Source of the DNA: JABDGM01 sp963738665
Lineage (GTDB): Bacteria; Planctomycetota; Planctomycetia; Pirellulales; Lacipirellulaceae
Reading direction: 5' to 3'
NCBI GenBank assembly: GCA_963738665.1
Contig: CAVTXL010000003.1
Location: forward strand, 310,001 to 374,000
Length of the DNA stretch: 64,000 nucleotides
Positions 27,943-36,684 of this stretch are shown here, piece by piece. Below the pieces are notes generated by a model. That model saw nothing but the letters and a program-made list of their open reading frames with translations. It was not told where the DNA came from and searched no databases. The first letter of the stretch is position 1, and the number at the start of each line of letters is the position of its first letter. Position numbers and translations under genes: made by a program.

Positions 27943-30790
27943 ATGATGCGCATTTCGGTTGTAGCCGTGGCGCAGCGACGCCCTATCCAGGAGATTGAAT
28001 CATGCACTGCGCACGTTCGCCTGTTCGCGCTCGTCGCCACGCTCGCGGTTGCCCCGCTGCTGCGGGCCGAGGACGCGTACTATTCACTGTCGCTCGAGAA
28101 GCTCACGATCACCGACGGGCAAATGCCGCACCCGGGCACCGCGGCCCAGCGGGGCGGAAACGGGGCGCAGCGGCAGCGTTTGCAGCCACGGGCGGTCGTC
28201 GACGGCGTGGGCGAAGCCTTCGTCAATCCGCTGATGGTGTGGCAACCGCCGCCGGAAGGGATGCGGCTAAGCGTCCGTGCGCCGGCTGGCAAGGACGTGA
28301 CCGGCCTGTTGTTCATGCCGAATGCCGACTGGACTGGCATGGTGCGTCTGAAGTTCAAGATTCCGACGGGATTGAGCGAGCCGGCCGCCCGCCAGGCCTT
28401 TCACGTCGATAAAATCGCGCACTACGAGCGTCTCATCGATGCGGGCGTGCCGGGCGCCGCATGGTTCCGACACGAGATTCGCGCCGAACAGATTGCTTCC
28501 GGCGAGAAAGTTGACGACAACACACAGATCGGTCCACGTCCGGTATCGTCGAATGAACTGCTCGATTCCTTCGCCTTGTTCACCGGCGGCCGGGCCATCA
28601 GCGAGAATATCCAGCTCGATCGCTTGTTACCGCCGGTGCGCGGCGCGGAGCTCGTCGACGTCGAGACAATTGAAGGCATCACCGTGCCGGAGATCGACTG
28701 GACTAAGCTCACCGAAGGCCTAAGCCCTGAGGTCGATCCGCTGGCCGCCTTGATTCCCGCCGACCAACACGCAGTCTTCTTTGCCAATTTCAACGCCTTC
28801 ACGCGTGTGGCCGACGAGGCCCGCAGAAACGGCACGCCCGTATTGCGGCTGGCCGAGCCCCAGGCCACGGACGCTAAGACGCTGGAGCGATACGAGCAAC
28901 AGTTGTGCCTGTCACTCACTGGCGTCGCCCGGCTCATCGGGCCCGGCCTGGTTCGCAGCGTCGCGCTGACCGGCTCCGACGCCAACTTTCGCACCGGCAC
29001 CGATCTCGCGATCTTGTTCGACACGACGCAGCCCGACGTGCTCGAACGACTGCTACTGGCCCAGGTCGCGCTGGCCACCGCCAACAACAAAGAGGTGGAG
29101 CGGGCGCCCGGAGAAATCAACGGCCTAAGGTACGAAGGGTCACGTTCGCCGCATCGTGAAGTCTCTTGCTACATCGCCAAGCTTGATCGCGCCGTCGTGG
29201 TCGCGAATTCCCTGTATCAGCTCGAGCGGCTGGCCGCGGTGACGGGTGGCAAGACGCCTGCCCTGGCCGGCCTGCCCGAATACAAGTTCTTTCGCGATCG
29301 CTATCGCCGCGGCGACCAGGACGAAACGGCCCTGGTCTTTCTGAGCGACGCGACGATTCGCCGCTGGTGCGGCCCGCGCTGGCGAATCGCCAGCTCGCGT
29401 CAACTGCGTGACCTGGCCGTCGTCACAGAGCTGACCGCCACCTACATGGACGCACTCGCCAAGAATAACGTGCAGCCGGGGCCGATTCACACCGATCTGC
29501 CGTTTGCCAGCGCTGGCCAAATCACGCTCACGCAGCGCGGAGTGGCCTCGTCCACGATAGGCGCGCTCGAGTTTTTAACGCCGATCGCTGAAATGCACGT
29601 CGACAAAGTCACTCGTGCCGAAGCGGAGGCCTACGACCAGTGGCGGCGCGGCTATCAAAGAAATTGGCGGTGGGCGTTCGATCCGATTGCCCTGCGGCTC
29701 AGCGTCAGCGACGAAAAGCTGGCGGCCGACCTCAGCGTGATGCCGCTCATCTGGGGCAGCGACTATCGCGAAATGGTCGCCGTGACGCAAGGGGCCGAAA
29801 TCAAGCCGGGCGCCGGCGACCCGCACGACGACGTCGCCCACTTTGTGATGTCGTTTAACGCGAAATCGCCGACGGTTCGCGAAGCCAGCAACTTCGCGTC
29901 CACGATGGCGCCCGGCATTGGCGTCGAGCCATTGAGCTGGATCGGCCAATCGATTGCCATTTATGCTGATGACGATCCGGCCTGGGCTGAGCTGGCAAAA
30001 GTCGCCCCGGAGAAGTGGGAGACTGATTTTCCGTCGCTCGCAGCCAAGCTGCCGATCGCCATTTGGTTTGAAGTCGGCAGTCCGCTGAAGGCGACCGCAT
30101 TCATGACTGCGGCGCGGGCCTTTATCGAACAGACGGCGCCGGGAATGGCCCATTGGGAAGCGCTTTCATACAAAGACAAACCATATGTCAAGGTTTCGGC
30201 TTCGGAAGAGGCCGGCGGCAACGCGGCAGAGCTGCGCAACTTGGCCGTGTATTACACGTTGTCAGGCGATTCACTTACTTTGTCGCTCAGCGAAAACGTA
30301 ATCCAGCGAGCGCTCGACCGGCGCATTGCGCGGGAGCAAAACGCCGGCGGCGCGCCGGCGGCAGCAACCGCCTGGCTCGGCCAGAACGTCGCCGCCCGTG
30401 CCGACCGCAAACTGCTGGACGTCATTTCCGCAGTCACACGCGATCGGGTGGAGCAAGCCATGCAAGCCCTGGCCTGGGGTAATCTGCCGATTCTCAACGA
30501 GTGGAATGCGCCAGTATCCCGATCGTGACCCGGTCGAAGTCGAGGAGCAAGTTTGGAAGATTCGGCTGGTTTGCCCGGGCGGCGGAAAATACGTCTGGAA
30601 CGATCGGTGGCAGACGATGGAGTCGACCGTTTACGGCCACCCCGGTCAACCCAAAATAGGCCCCGCGGCGCCGCTGCCGCTGATGGATCTCAATCGAGGC
30701 GAATTCGGCCTCACGTTCGAAGACCAAGGGCTGCGGGCCAAAGCAGGGTTGAACCGCCGGCCGCAGGGGGGCGAGGCGGAGAAGCGGTAG
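27943..30790 (+). CDS. Large secreted protein, unknown (frame breaks)
   Basis: Exported protein of about 940 residues, family unknown to me. A signal peptide HVRLFALVATLAVAPLLRAE lies about 24 residues after the ATG at 27943; a better start may be ATG 28002 with one missing base, giving a normal-length signal. The body has a long globular part with ADQHAVFFANFNAFTRVADEA, ETALVFLSDATIRRW and PIAIWFEVGSPLKATAFM, and no membrane helices. At about 30510 the frame breaks; the next frame continues RQYPDRDPVEVEEQVWKIRL and ends RPQGGEAEKR at 30790. The whole resembles the large planctomycete proteins with a DUF3352-like layout, but I cannot confirm this. Confidence 0.6.
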
Positions 30791-30847
30791 GGGCCGCATA
30801 TCGGCGCAGTTGACGCACCGCGTCCGTTTTGTCCTCGTTGTCTTGCC

Positions 30848-31247
30848 TTACTCTTTGCGGTGCAAAAACTTATCCAGAATGCCGTTCACAAACTGGGCCG
30901 ATTGGCCGCTGCCGTAGCGTTTGGCCAGCTCGACCGCTTCGTTGATGGCGGCCCGGTCGGGCGTGTCGGTGTAGAGGATCTCGAAGGTGCCCAGGCGGAG
31001 CACGTTGCGGTCGGTGGCGGCCATGCGTCCGATGCTCCAGTTGTCGGCAGTTTTCGAGAGCAGGGCGTCGAGCTCCTGCTGATTGCGGCGGACGCCCTGA
31101 ATCAGCGACAGGCAGAACTCTTCCAGGTCGGCGCGTTGAGGCGGCCCGCGATGAACCGCTTGGTGTCGTCCAGCGAGTGCGCGGATTCACATCATCCTCG
31201 AAGAGGAGTTGCAGGGCAACTTCACGGGCACGACTTCTGCGCGACAT
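30848..31247 (-). CDS. nusB: Transcription antitermination factor NusB (frame breaks)
   Basis: NusB, about 135 residues, binds boxA RNA with NusE in rRNA antitermination. The start MSRRSRAREVALQLLFEDD (ATG at 31247) and the remainder, recovered in other frames, DDTKRFIAGRLNA, DLEEFCLSLIQGVRRNQQELDAL, RMAATDRNVLRLGTFEILY, INEAVELAKRYGSGQSAQF and VNGILDKFLHRKE with its TAA at 30848-30850, form a complete protein. Two breaks lie near 31180 and 31135. The gene is downstream of ribH on the same strand, the common ribH-nusB order. Confidence 0.82.
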
Positions 31248-31255
31248 GGGCAATT

Positions 31256-31375
31256 GTAGTAGGCACACTCCGTGTGCCGTAACATAGTTCTCGGTATCGT
31301 TATGCCTCGAATACGTCCAGTTGTGATTCGTGCGGGTACACCAGGCTGCTGCGGCACACGGAGTGTGCCTACTAC
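31256..31375. repeat. Inverted pair of GGCACACTCCGTGTGCC palindromes
   Basis: A copy with GGCACACTCCGTGTGCC followed by GTAAC (31256-31283, preceded by GTAGTA) and an inverted copy (31349-31375, ending CTACTAC) face each other between ribH and nusB. They can pair with each other as well as with themselves. Confidence 0.7.
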
Positions 31376-31376
31376 A

Positions 31377-31844
31377 TCACGGCAAACTCTTGAGCAACCC
31401 GACCATCTGAATCGCGGCCGCGGCACACTCGGAACCTTTGTTCCCCACGCTGCCGCCGGCCCGCTGCAGGGCCTGTTCCATCGTTTCACACGTGAGTACG
31501 CCGAACAACACGGGAATGTTCTCGGCCAGTGCAAGTTGGCTGATCGCCTGGCTGACCGCCCGGTTGATGTGCCGGTCGTGCGTCGTCTCGCCGCGAATCA
31601 CGGCCCCCAGGCAAAGCACCGCACCGTAGCGCCGCGAAACGGCCATCCGCTTCGCCACCAGCGGAATTTCCCACGCGCCGGGCACCCAGGCCACGTCGAT
31701 CGAATCGTCGGCCACGCTGTGCTTCTTAAACGTCTCCAGCGCCCCGTCCAACAATCGCCGCGTCACCGCTTCGTTCCACCGCGATACGACGATCCCGAAG
31801 CGGTCGTGCTGGGAGACATTCGACGGGGAGATAATGTTGGGCAT
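31377..31844 (-). CDS. ribH: 6,7-dimethyl-8-ribityllumazine synthase
   Basis: Lumazine synthase, the penultimate step of riboflavin synthesis, 155 residues from the ATG at 31844 (MPNIISPSNVSQHDRFGIVV). Typical blocks are SRWNEAVTRRLLDGA, WVPGAWEIPLVAKRM, CLGAVIRGETTHDRHI and VLFGVLTCETMEQALQRAGG. H in THDRHI is in the catalytic position. The frame is intact. It precedes nusB on the minus strand, with paired palindromes between them. Confidence 0.94.
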   Translation of the reverse strand: MPNIISPSNVSQHDRFGIVVSRWNEAVTRRLLDGALETFKKHSVADDSIDVAWVPGAWEIPLVAKRMAVSRRYGAVLCLGAVIRGETTHDRHINRAVSQAISQLALAENIPVLFGVLTCETMEQALQRAGGSVGNKGSECAAAAIQMVGLLKSLP

Positions 31845-31853
31845 GGGATGCAT

Positions 31854-31909
31854 ATAGCCCGACCATTTTGGTCGGGTGCGCCGCGTCCCGACCAAAATGG
31901 TCGGGCTAT
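31854..31909. terminator. Perfect inverted repeat between rho and ribH
   Basis: Arms at 31854-31876 and 31887-31909 are perfectly complementary over 23 bases, each centred on CCGACCATTTTGGTCGG, itself near-palindromic. The structure starts four bases after the rho stop and ends just before ribH, so it could terminate rho transcription or be an intergenic repeat; no T-run follows. Confidence 0.55.
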
Positions 31910-31912
31910 GTG

Positions 31913-33346
31913 TCACTCCTTCACGCTCATCAAAAATTCCGCATTCGACTTCGTCTTCCGCAGCCGGCCGGTGAGCAGCTCCATCGCGTCCGGCCCGTTC
32001 ATTTCATTGATCGCCCGGCGCAACAGGCACACGCGGCGATATTCTTCCGGGTCCATCAGCATCTCTTCCTTCCGCGTGCCGCTGCGGCCGATGTCGATCG
32101 ACGGCCAGACGCGGCGATCGACCAGCCGGCGATCGAGCACGATCTCCTGGTTGCCGGTGCCTTTGAATTCCTCGAAGATCACTTCGTCCATCTTGCTGCC
32201 CGTGTCCACCAGCGCCGTGGCCACGATTGTCAGCGAGCCGCCCCCTTCGACCTGCCGGGCCGAGCCGAAGAACCGCTTCGGCCGCTGCATCGCGTTGGCA
32301 TCGATGCCGCCCGAAAGGATTTTGCCCGAGTGAGGGCACTCGGCGTTCCAGGCCCGGGCCAGCCGCGTGATCGAATCGAGAAAGATGATCACGTCCTTGC
32401 CATATTCGACCATCCGCTTGGCCTTCTCGATCACCATTTCAGAGACTTGCACGTGCCGGGCCGAGGTTTCGTCGAACGTCGAGCTGATCACCTCGCAATT
32501 CGGCCCTTTGATCTGCCGCTCCATGTCGGTCACTTCCTCGGGCCGCTCGTCGATCAGCAGCATGATCACATAGGCTCCCGGGTAGTTCGCCAGCACGGCC
32601 TTGGCCATCTTCTGCAGCAGGATCGTCTTGCCGGCCCGCGGCGGACTGACGATCAGACCGCGCTGCCCGAAGCCGATCGGCACGATCATGTCGACCACCC
32701 GCATCTCGATTTCGTCGGCCGTCGTCTCCATGACGATCCGTGTCTTGGGATGCACGGGCGTCAGATCGTCGAAGAAGATTTTTTTCGCGAGCAGGTTCGG
32801 ATCGTCGCCGTTAATTCCCTCCACCCGGAGCAAGGCAAAGTAACGCTCGTTCTCCTTGGGCGGCCGAATCGTGCCGGCCACCGTGTTGCCGTTCCGCAGG
32901 CCGAAGCGGCGAATCTGGCTGGGCGAGACGTAGATGTCGTCTGGGCAAGAGAGGTAGTGGTAGTCGGGGCTGCGGAGAAAGCCAAATCCGTCCGGCAGAA
33001 TCTCCAGCGTCCCTTCGCCAAACATCAGCCCCTTGAGCTTCACCCGCGATTTGAGGATGCGGAAGATGAGCTCCGGCTTCTTCAGGCCACTGACGTCGGG
33101 AATCTGTTCGGCCTCGGCCGTAGCGATGAGCTGCTGCACGGTCATTCGCTGCAGCTCGGCAATGTGGATGTTGCGATCGGTGACGTCATCCTTGGCGATG
33201 GCTGCGCCGATGCGGCGGACGCGCTCGGCCGCCTTGTCGAGCTCTTCGGCCAGCGAGAGGGGTTCTTCGCGGTCGAGCTCGGCCAAGAACTGCCGATCGA
33301 TCAGGTCTTCGCCGTTTTGCTCGTTGCGAGCGCGGCGGCGATGCAT
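31913..33346 (-). CDS. rho: Transcription termination factor Rho
   Basis: Hexameric RNA helicase that ends transcription, 477 residues from the ATG at 33346. N-terminal helices (IAELQRMTVQQLIATAEAEQ) and the cold-shock RNA domain (EGTLEILPDGFGFLRSPDYHYL split) precede the RecA-like core with PPRAGKT and IMLLIDERPEEVTDMER, and the end GPDAMELLTGRLRKTKSNAEF. An alternative beginning MSEQINRDSRHSRPRP (ATG at 33393) lies in another frame and would join at about 33345 if one base is wrong; that reading resembles planctomycete Rho N-termini, so the start is uncertain. Confidence 0.93.
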   Translation of the reverse strand: MHRRRARNEQNGEDLIDRQFLAELDREEPLSLAEELDKAAERVRRIGAAIAKDDVTDRNIHIAELQRMTVQQLIATAEAEQIPDVSGLKKPELIFRILKSRVKLKGLMFGEGTLEILPDGFGFLRSPDYHYLSCPDDIYVSPSQIRRFGLRNGNTVAGTIRPPKENERYFALLRVEGINGDDPNLLAKKIFFDDLTPVHPKTRIVMETTADEIEMRVVDMIVPIGFGQRGLIVSPPRAGKTILLQKMAKAVLANYPGAYVIMLLIDERPEEVTDMERQIKGPNCEVISSTFDETSARHVQVSEMVIEKAKRMVEYGKDVIIFLDSITRLARAWNAECPHSGKILSGGIDANAMQRPKRFFGSARQVEGGGSLTIVATALVDTGSKMDEVIFEEFKGTGNQEIVLDRRLVDRRVWPSIDIGRSGTRKEEMLMDPEEYRRVCLLRRAINEMNGPDAMELLTGRLRKTKSNAEFLMSVKE

Positions 33347-33697
33347 GGGCGCGGGCGCGAATGCCGCGAATCGCGGTTGATTTGTTCCGACATCGAATTG
33401 TTCGCTCCTGGAAGAGACGAGAGCGTGGGCGCACGACCGCGCCCGGTAGGGAGGGGGGAATCTCAAACAGATGGGTGTTCCGTAGGCCGGCAACGAACGG
33501 CCAGCCCCGCGAGGGTGCATCTGTTCCCCATTATTGCATAAAGTCGGCATAAATGGAAAGGCGAAACTAACCGATCTGCGGTAAATGAAGAAATGAAGAA
33601 CTTTGGCAAGGGCCGGCCCGTGCCAGCTTTGCGGTGGGACAAAGTAGCGTGGACTGCTACCGCCCAAAAGAAGCGGGCCCAGTTGCTGTTTGGCAAT
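33347..33697. other. Gap between rho and coaE
   Basis: Apart from a possible frame-shifted extension of the Rho N-terminus (to 33393) I see nothing: no RNA gene, no repeat of the families listed here. Confidence 0.4.
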
Positions 33698-34321
33698 CTA
33701 GGCAGCCACGTATTTCTGCCAGAATTCGCCCACGGCATGATGAAGCTCGGTTTCGGACCCATCGTTGGCGATCACGACGTCGGCCCGCCGGCGTTTTTCT
33801 TCCACCGGCCATTGGGCGGCTTCCCGTGCGGAGAATTGCTCTTCAGTCCAGCCGCGATGCTTCCGCGCTCGCTCCAGCCGGGTAGCCCGCGGGGCGTCGA
33901 CAAACACGACGAGGTCGCAAACGTCGTTCCAGCCGGCTTCGAACAATAGCGCGGCATCGAGCACGGCCACCGTGACCCCCTTGGCAGCCAGGGCGTCGCG
34001 GCCCGATTCGAGCCCCGCACGAATCTGCGGGTGAAGCAGGGATTCGAGAAACTTGCGGTCGGCGTCGCCAGCTTCGTCCGGCCTAAAGACTCGTTTCGCA
34101 ACCGCTTTCCGATCGACGTTGCCATCACTCGCAAAGACTTCTGGCCCCCAGCGGCGGCGTAGCGACTCTTGAACAGCGGGGTCTTCCGCCAACGCATGGT
34201 GGCCAATCTGGTCGGCGTCCAGCACCTCGGCTCCCAGCTCGCGCAGCATCTCGGCCACGCGGCTCTTGCCGCTGCCAATACCGCCCACCAGGCCGATCGT
34301 TAAAAAAGGGGATAAGTCCAA
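33698..34321 (-). CDS. coaE: Dephospho-CoA kinase, start rebuilt from a RAYT element end
   Basis: CoaE, last enzyme of coenzyme A synthesis, 207 residues with the P-loop GGIGSGKS and later VLDADQIGHHALAE, RPDEAGDADRKFLESLLHPQ and LLFEAGWNDVCDLVVFV. The first six residues (MDLSPF) are encoded by the terminal repeat of the neighbouring RAYT element; the start is the TTG at 34321, directly after the RAYT TAA at 34322-34324. The native start codon appears to have been replaced by the insertion. Translation may now depend on coupling to the RAYT gene; the upstream AAGAGCGC is a poor ribosome site. Homology resumes at LTIGLVGGIG. Confidence 0.9.
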   Translation of the reverse strand: MDLSPFLTIGLVGGIGSGKSRVAEMLRELGAEVLDADQIGHHALAEDPAVQESLRRRWGPEVFASDGNVDRKAVAKRVFRPDEAGDADRKFLESLLHPQIRAGLESGRDALAAKGVTVAVLDAALLFEAGWNDVCDLVVFVDAPRATRLERARKHRGWTEEQFSAREAAQWPVEEKRRRADVVIANDGSETELHHAVGEFWQKYVAA

Positions 34322-35076
34322 TTATGAGCGCTCTTTCTTGGGCCGGCCGCGCGGCCGGAACGTCGCTTCGAGTCCCAGTCGCTTGGCCGTACGCCGCTGC
34401 CAGGCTTCCGAGCCGTACGGTCGTCCGCGGAGCACCGACATCCGCAGCGCGTTGAGTTCTGCCTCGGTTTCCGCCCGGTTGACCAGTGCGGTCCAGGCGC
34501 GTGGTCGCGGCAGGGGCCAGTCGCCCAGCAGCGGATAGTCTTCACCCACGCTGCGTTGCCGCCGTTGCCACAGGCTTCCCCAGGGCCAGTCCTCGGCCCG
34601 GGCCACCAACTTGGCCCGCAGCGCATTGCGCTCCACGTATCGGCACACGGCATAGAAATGCTCGTCGCCTTCGACCGGGAACGATTTGTACGTCCCCTGA
34701 TACAAATGACCTTCACCCACACTCTGCCGGAACAACCGCCAACGGCGGACATGCGTCGTCGTTACGGCCTGCAGGAAGGCACTAGTTCATCGTCTCGCCG
34801 GGGCCACAGAACCAGGTGCCAGTGATTGGGCATCAGGCAATAGGCCAAGATCCGCGTCGGCTGCCGCTTCTGTTGCCGCTGTTTCTCTTGCGCATCGCGC
34901 AGCACCCGCAGAAAGCCCAGGTAGTCGGCGTCCGCGGCGAATATCTCGTCTCGGTTGTTCGCCCGGTTGAGCACATGGAACACCATGCCGCCGGGAGCAA
35001 TGCGAGCAGTTCTGGGCATAACCAACAACCTACCCGCCGCCGCCGCCACGGTCAATATTTGGACTTATCCCGTTTT
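34302..35076 (-). mobile_element. RAYT element bounded by GGGGATAAGTCCAATTA-type ends
   Basis: A 775-base unit consisting of the RAYT gene flanked by inverted ends: AAGGGGATAAGTCCAATTA at 34302-34324 and its imperfect complement TTTGGACTTATCCCGTTTT at 35053-35076. The same arm occurs in hairpin satellites at 36.26, 36.61 and 38.08 kb, so the element and satellites form one REP/BIME-like family. Confidence 0.75.
34322..35019 (-). CDS. REP-associated tyrosine transposase (RAYT), one frame break
   Basis: Y1/HUH-type transposase of the RAYT group, about 230 residues from the ATG at 35019 (MPRTARIAPGGMVFHVLNR). The HUH pair is in YCLMPNHWHLVLWP; the downstream Tyr-containing stretch GHLYQGTYKSFPVEGD with FYAVCRYVERNALRA holds the likely catalytic tyrosine region; the end is a basic tail (RGRPKKERS). 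The frame breaks near 34775 in RRDDEL / AFLQAVTTTHVRRWR, probably one missing base. These enzymes nick and move REP hairpins. It is flanked by such hairpins and sits directly upstream of coaE with no gap. Confidence 0.85.
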
Positions 35077-35086
35077 CGCCGCCCTC

Positions 35087-35356
35087 CTAAATCGCCCCGC
35101 ATAGCACTTCCCCGCCGCGCCACCCTAAAATAGCCCTCACGGCACCCCAACGGTGCGCCCAATGTGTGGGTGGCCCCGTCGCCCGTCGCGAAAAGGGATC
35201 AGGCGAGTTCAAGCCCGGCAAATCAACATTCAGCCACAGCCGATCCTCGAGTTGCTCTATCCCAAGGCGGCAAATCGTAACTGGGTCGCGGCGTGGCCGC
35301 GATGCGTGTTCTTTACGAAGCAACCTCTTGGCAATACTTAACCAACGATCGAACAT
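35087..35356 (-). pseudogene. Truncated surface protein N-terminus (EQLEDR block)
   Basis: MFDRWLSIAKRLLRKEH followed by GIEQLEDRLWLNVDLPGLNS is the N-terminal signature of large planctomycete surface proteins, a basic leader with an LEDR block. After about 60 residues the frame runs into a repeat shared with 38.2 kb (see that entry) and stops at 35087. The gene has lost everything downstream and looks like a remnant next to the RAYT element. Confidence 0.6.
35100..35180 (-). repeat. Diverged repeat, copy 1 (other copy at 38.2 kb)
   Basis: Read on the minus strand it contains GGGGCCACCC, GTTGGGGTGCCGTG and CTATTTTAGGGTGG in this order over about 70 bases. The same blocks occur in the same order on the plus strand at 38180-38246, with roughly three quarters identity by eye. 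It overlaps the 3' part of the truncated surface gene. Confidence 0.55.
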
Positions 35357-35403
35357 GACTTCCCCCTTTCCACTCACGATTTAGTGACACGAACAACTGC
35401 GCG

Positions 35404-36172
35404 TCACGTCTGATTCGCAGAACGAAACGCGAACCGGCGGTTTCGCACATGCACGTGCAACCTTATGAACACTAAACAGAGTGCAATTCCAACTCCCAGT
35501 TGCGAGAAGGTTGGTTCCGGCACAACCACAAATGGGCCCACGATGCCCCCGACTTCGACTAAGCCAACCCCTTCGAGTGGGGTAAAGTGGAGCGTCAAAC
35601 CTCTACCGGTAAACGCGTTCCAGATAGCCACGTCTCCAGAAAGATCGTTCGGCGTCAGCAACGGCGATTCGACTCCCAGTTCCAGAAACGGCCGCCATTT
35701 GACCGAATCGGCACCCGGGACGGTTCCCGGATTGCATGGTGCCTCATTGTTGGAAAACGAGCACGTCACGCTCATGAAATCAAAGAATTCCAACGGCGGG
35801 CGTGGTGACGCTTGGTGTATGGCGGTCCTGATCTCAAAAGTTGGCGACTCGAGTACAACCCCTCCAACGTCGATCCGTAGGCCTAATTCCTGCATCCCAA
35901 GATGCCCCAGCGGCGATGGTTCAAAAGTAAATCGTCCGTGGATCGTGTCGCCGAGGGCGACCGGAAAAGGAATATCGAAATCGCTGAATGGCGAACGGAA
36001 GATGCGTGACACCTGCGGCATGAAAAGCAAGCGTAATCGGCGCGGCCTTCAGTAGCGTGCCACCGAGGAATGTGGCAAAAATCACAATCAAAACAATAGA
36101 CCACCGGCGAAATCGGCGAGTGTTGACACATCGTCCCTGATGAGCGTTGTCATAGAGTCGTCTCCTTTGCAC
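35404..36172 (-). CDS. PEP-CTERM secreted protein (frame break)
   Basis: Exosortase-type secreted protein of about 255 residues. The N-terminus has a signal helix (RWSIVLIVIFATFLGGTLLK) and begins near 36172; the frame breaks near 36015 between AAPITLAFHAAGV and RIFRSPFSDFDIPFPVALG. The body is beta-rich and the C-terminus is a PEP-CTERM sorting signal: VVPEPTFSQLGVG, hydrophobic helix, then basic RNRRFAF. Such proteins are cut and anchored by an exosortase, not found in the window. GC content is lower than in the core genes, so this may be acquired. Confidence 0.65.
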
Positions 36173-36254
36173 GGAATGTACCAGAATCGCCCAAAATGCT
36201 CAATGCTTGAGCGTCATTCGCGGCCCGTGCCGAAATCGCGATTGCATCGTTCTT

Positions 36255-36319
36255 GAGCGTGAAAAGGGGATAAGTCCAATTACTGGACCCAATAATTGGA
36301 CTTATCCCCTTTTCCGTCC
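36255..36319. repeat. RAYT satellite hairpin (copy C)
   Basis: GAGCGTG, then arms with GGGGATAAGTCCAATTA and TAATTGGACTTATCCCC (36262-36282 and 36293-36313, perfect), a 10-base loop CTGGACCCAA, then CCGTCC. Almost identical to the copy at 36605-36668, including the flanking hexamers, which defines a 64-65-base unit. Confidence 0.85.
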
Positions 36320-36450
36320 TGCCGGACTTCGAGAGGTTCATAGCGCAGCCCTCGCCCAAGTCCGGGCTTCAGGAACTTGCTGCGTCGCGCATGGCGTTTG
36401 AATCCGAGCTTCGATACGAAACGATTCCAATGGGCAAACAGCTTGCGCAT
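36320..36450 (-). pseudogene. Truncated surface-protein leader cut by satellite hairpin
   Basis: From the ATG at 36450 the minus strand encodes MRKLFAHWNRFVSKLGFKRH and RGLRYEPLEVRQ, the basic leader and LEPLExR block found at the start of large planctomycete surface proteins. The frame then runs directly into the hairpin unit at 36319, so the gene ends there as a remnant. Confidence 0.55.
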
Positions 36451-36494
36451 GACATCCCTCCCTGTCTTATTACTGCTTATAGTTTGGCGCAGAC

Positions 36495-36604
36495 TTATTG
36501 GGGGGCGGAGTGAGAAAATCGAAACGGAAAAATGACGATTACCGCCAGAACGAGCAACAGGAGCGCCGCTTGGCTCTGGTACAACGCTGGCGATACGAAA
36601 GCCC
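36495..36604 (-). pseudogene. PEP-CTERM tail remnant upstream of satellite hairpin
   Basis: FRIASVVPEP followed (after a one-base break) by AALLLLVLAVIVIFPFRFSH and a TAA at 36495-36497 is a PEP-CTERM sorting signal. FRIASVVPEP is identical to the tail of the SUMF1-like gene just beside it, so this is the end of a second, paralogous copy; everything upstream is cut off by the hairpin at 36605. Confidence 0.6.
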
Positions 36605-36668
36605 GAGCGTGAAAAGGGGATAAGTCCAATTACTGGACCAAATAATTGGACTTATCCCCTTTCCGTCC
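36605..36668. repeat. RAYT satellite hairpin (copy D)
   Basis: Same unit as 36255-36319: GAGCGTG, complementary arms with GGGGATAAGTCCAATTA and TAATTGGACTTATCCCC, loop CTGGACCAAA, then CCGTCC. It lies at the broken end of a PEP-CTERM gene remnant and 17 bases from the SUMF1-like gene's stop. Confidence 0.85.
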
Positions 36669-36684
36669 CGAAAAATGAAATGGC

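Noticed and set aside
35087..35377. Open frame of 96 residues taken as a complete small gene
   Set aside because: Its first half is a surface-protein leader and its second half is repeat DNA shared with 38.2 kb, so it is a truncated remnant, not a full gene.
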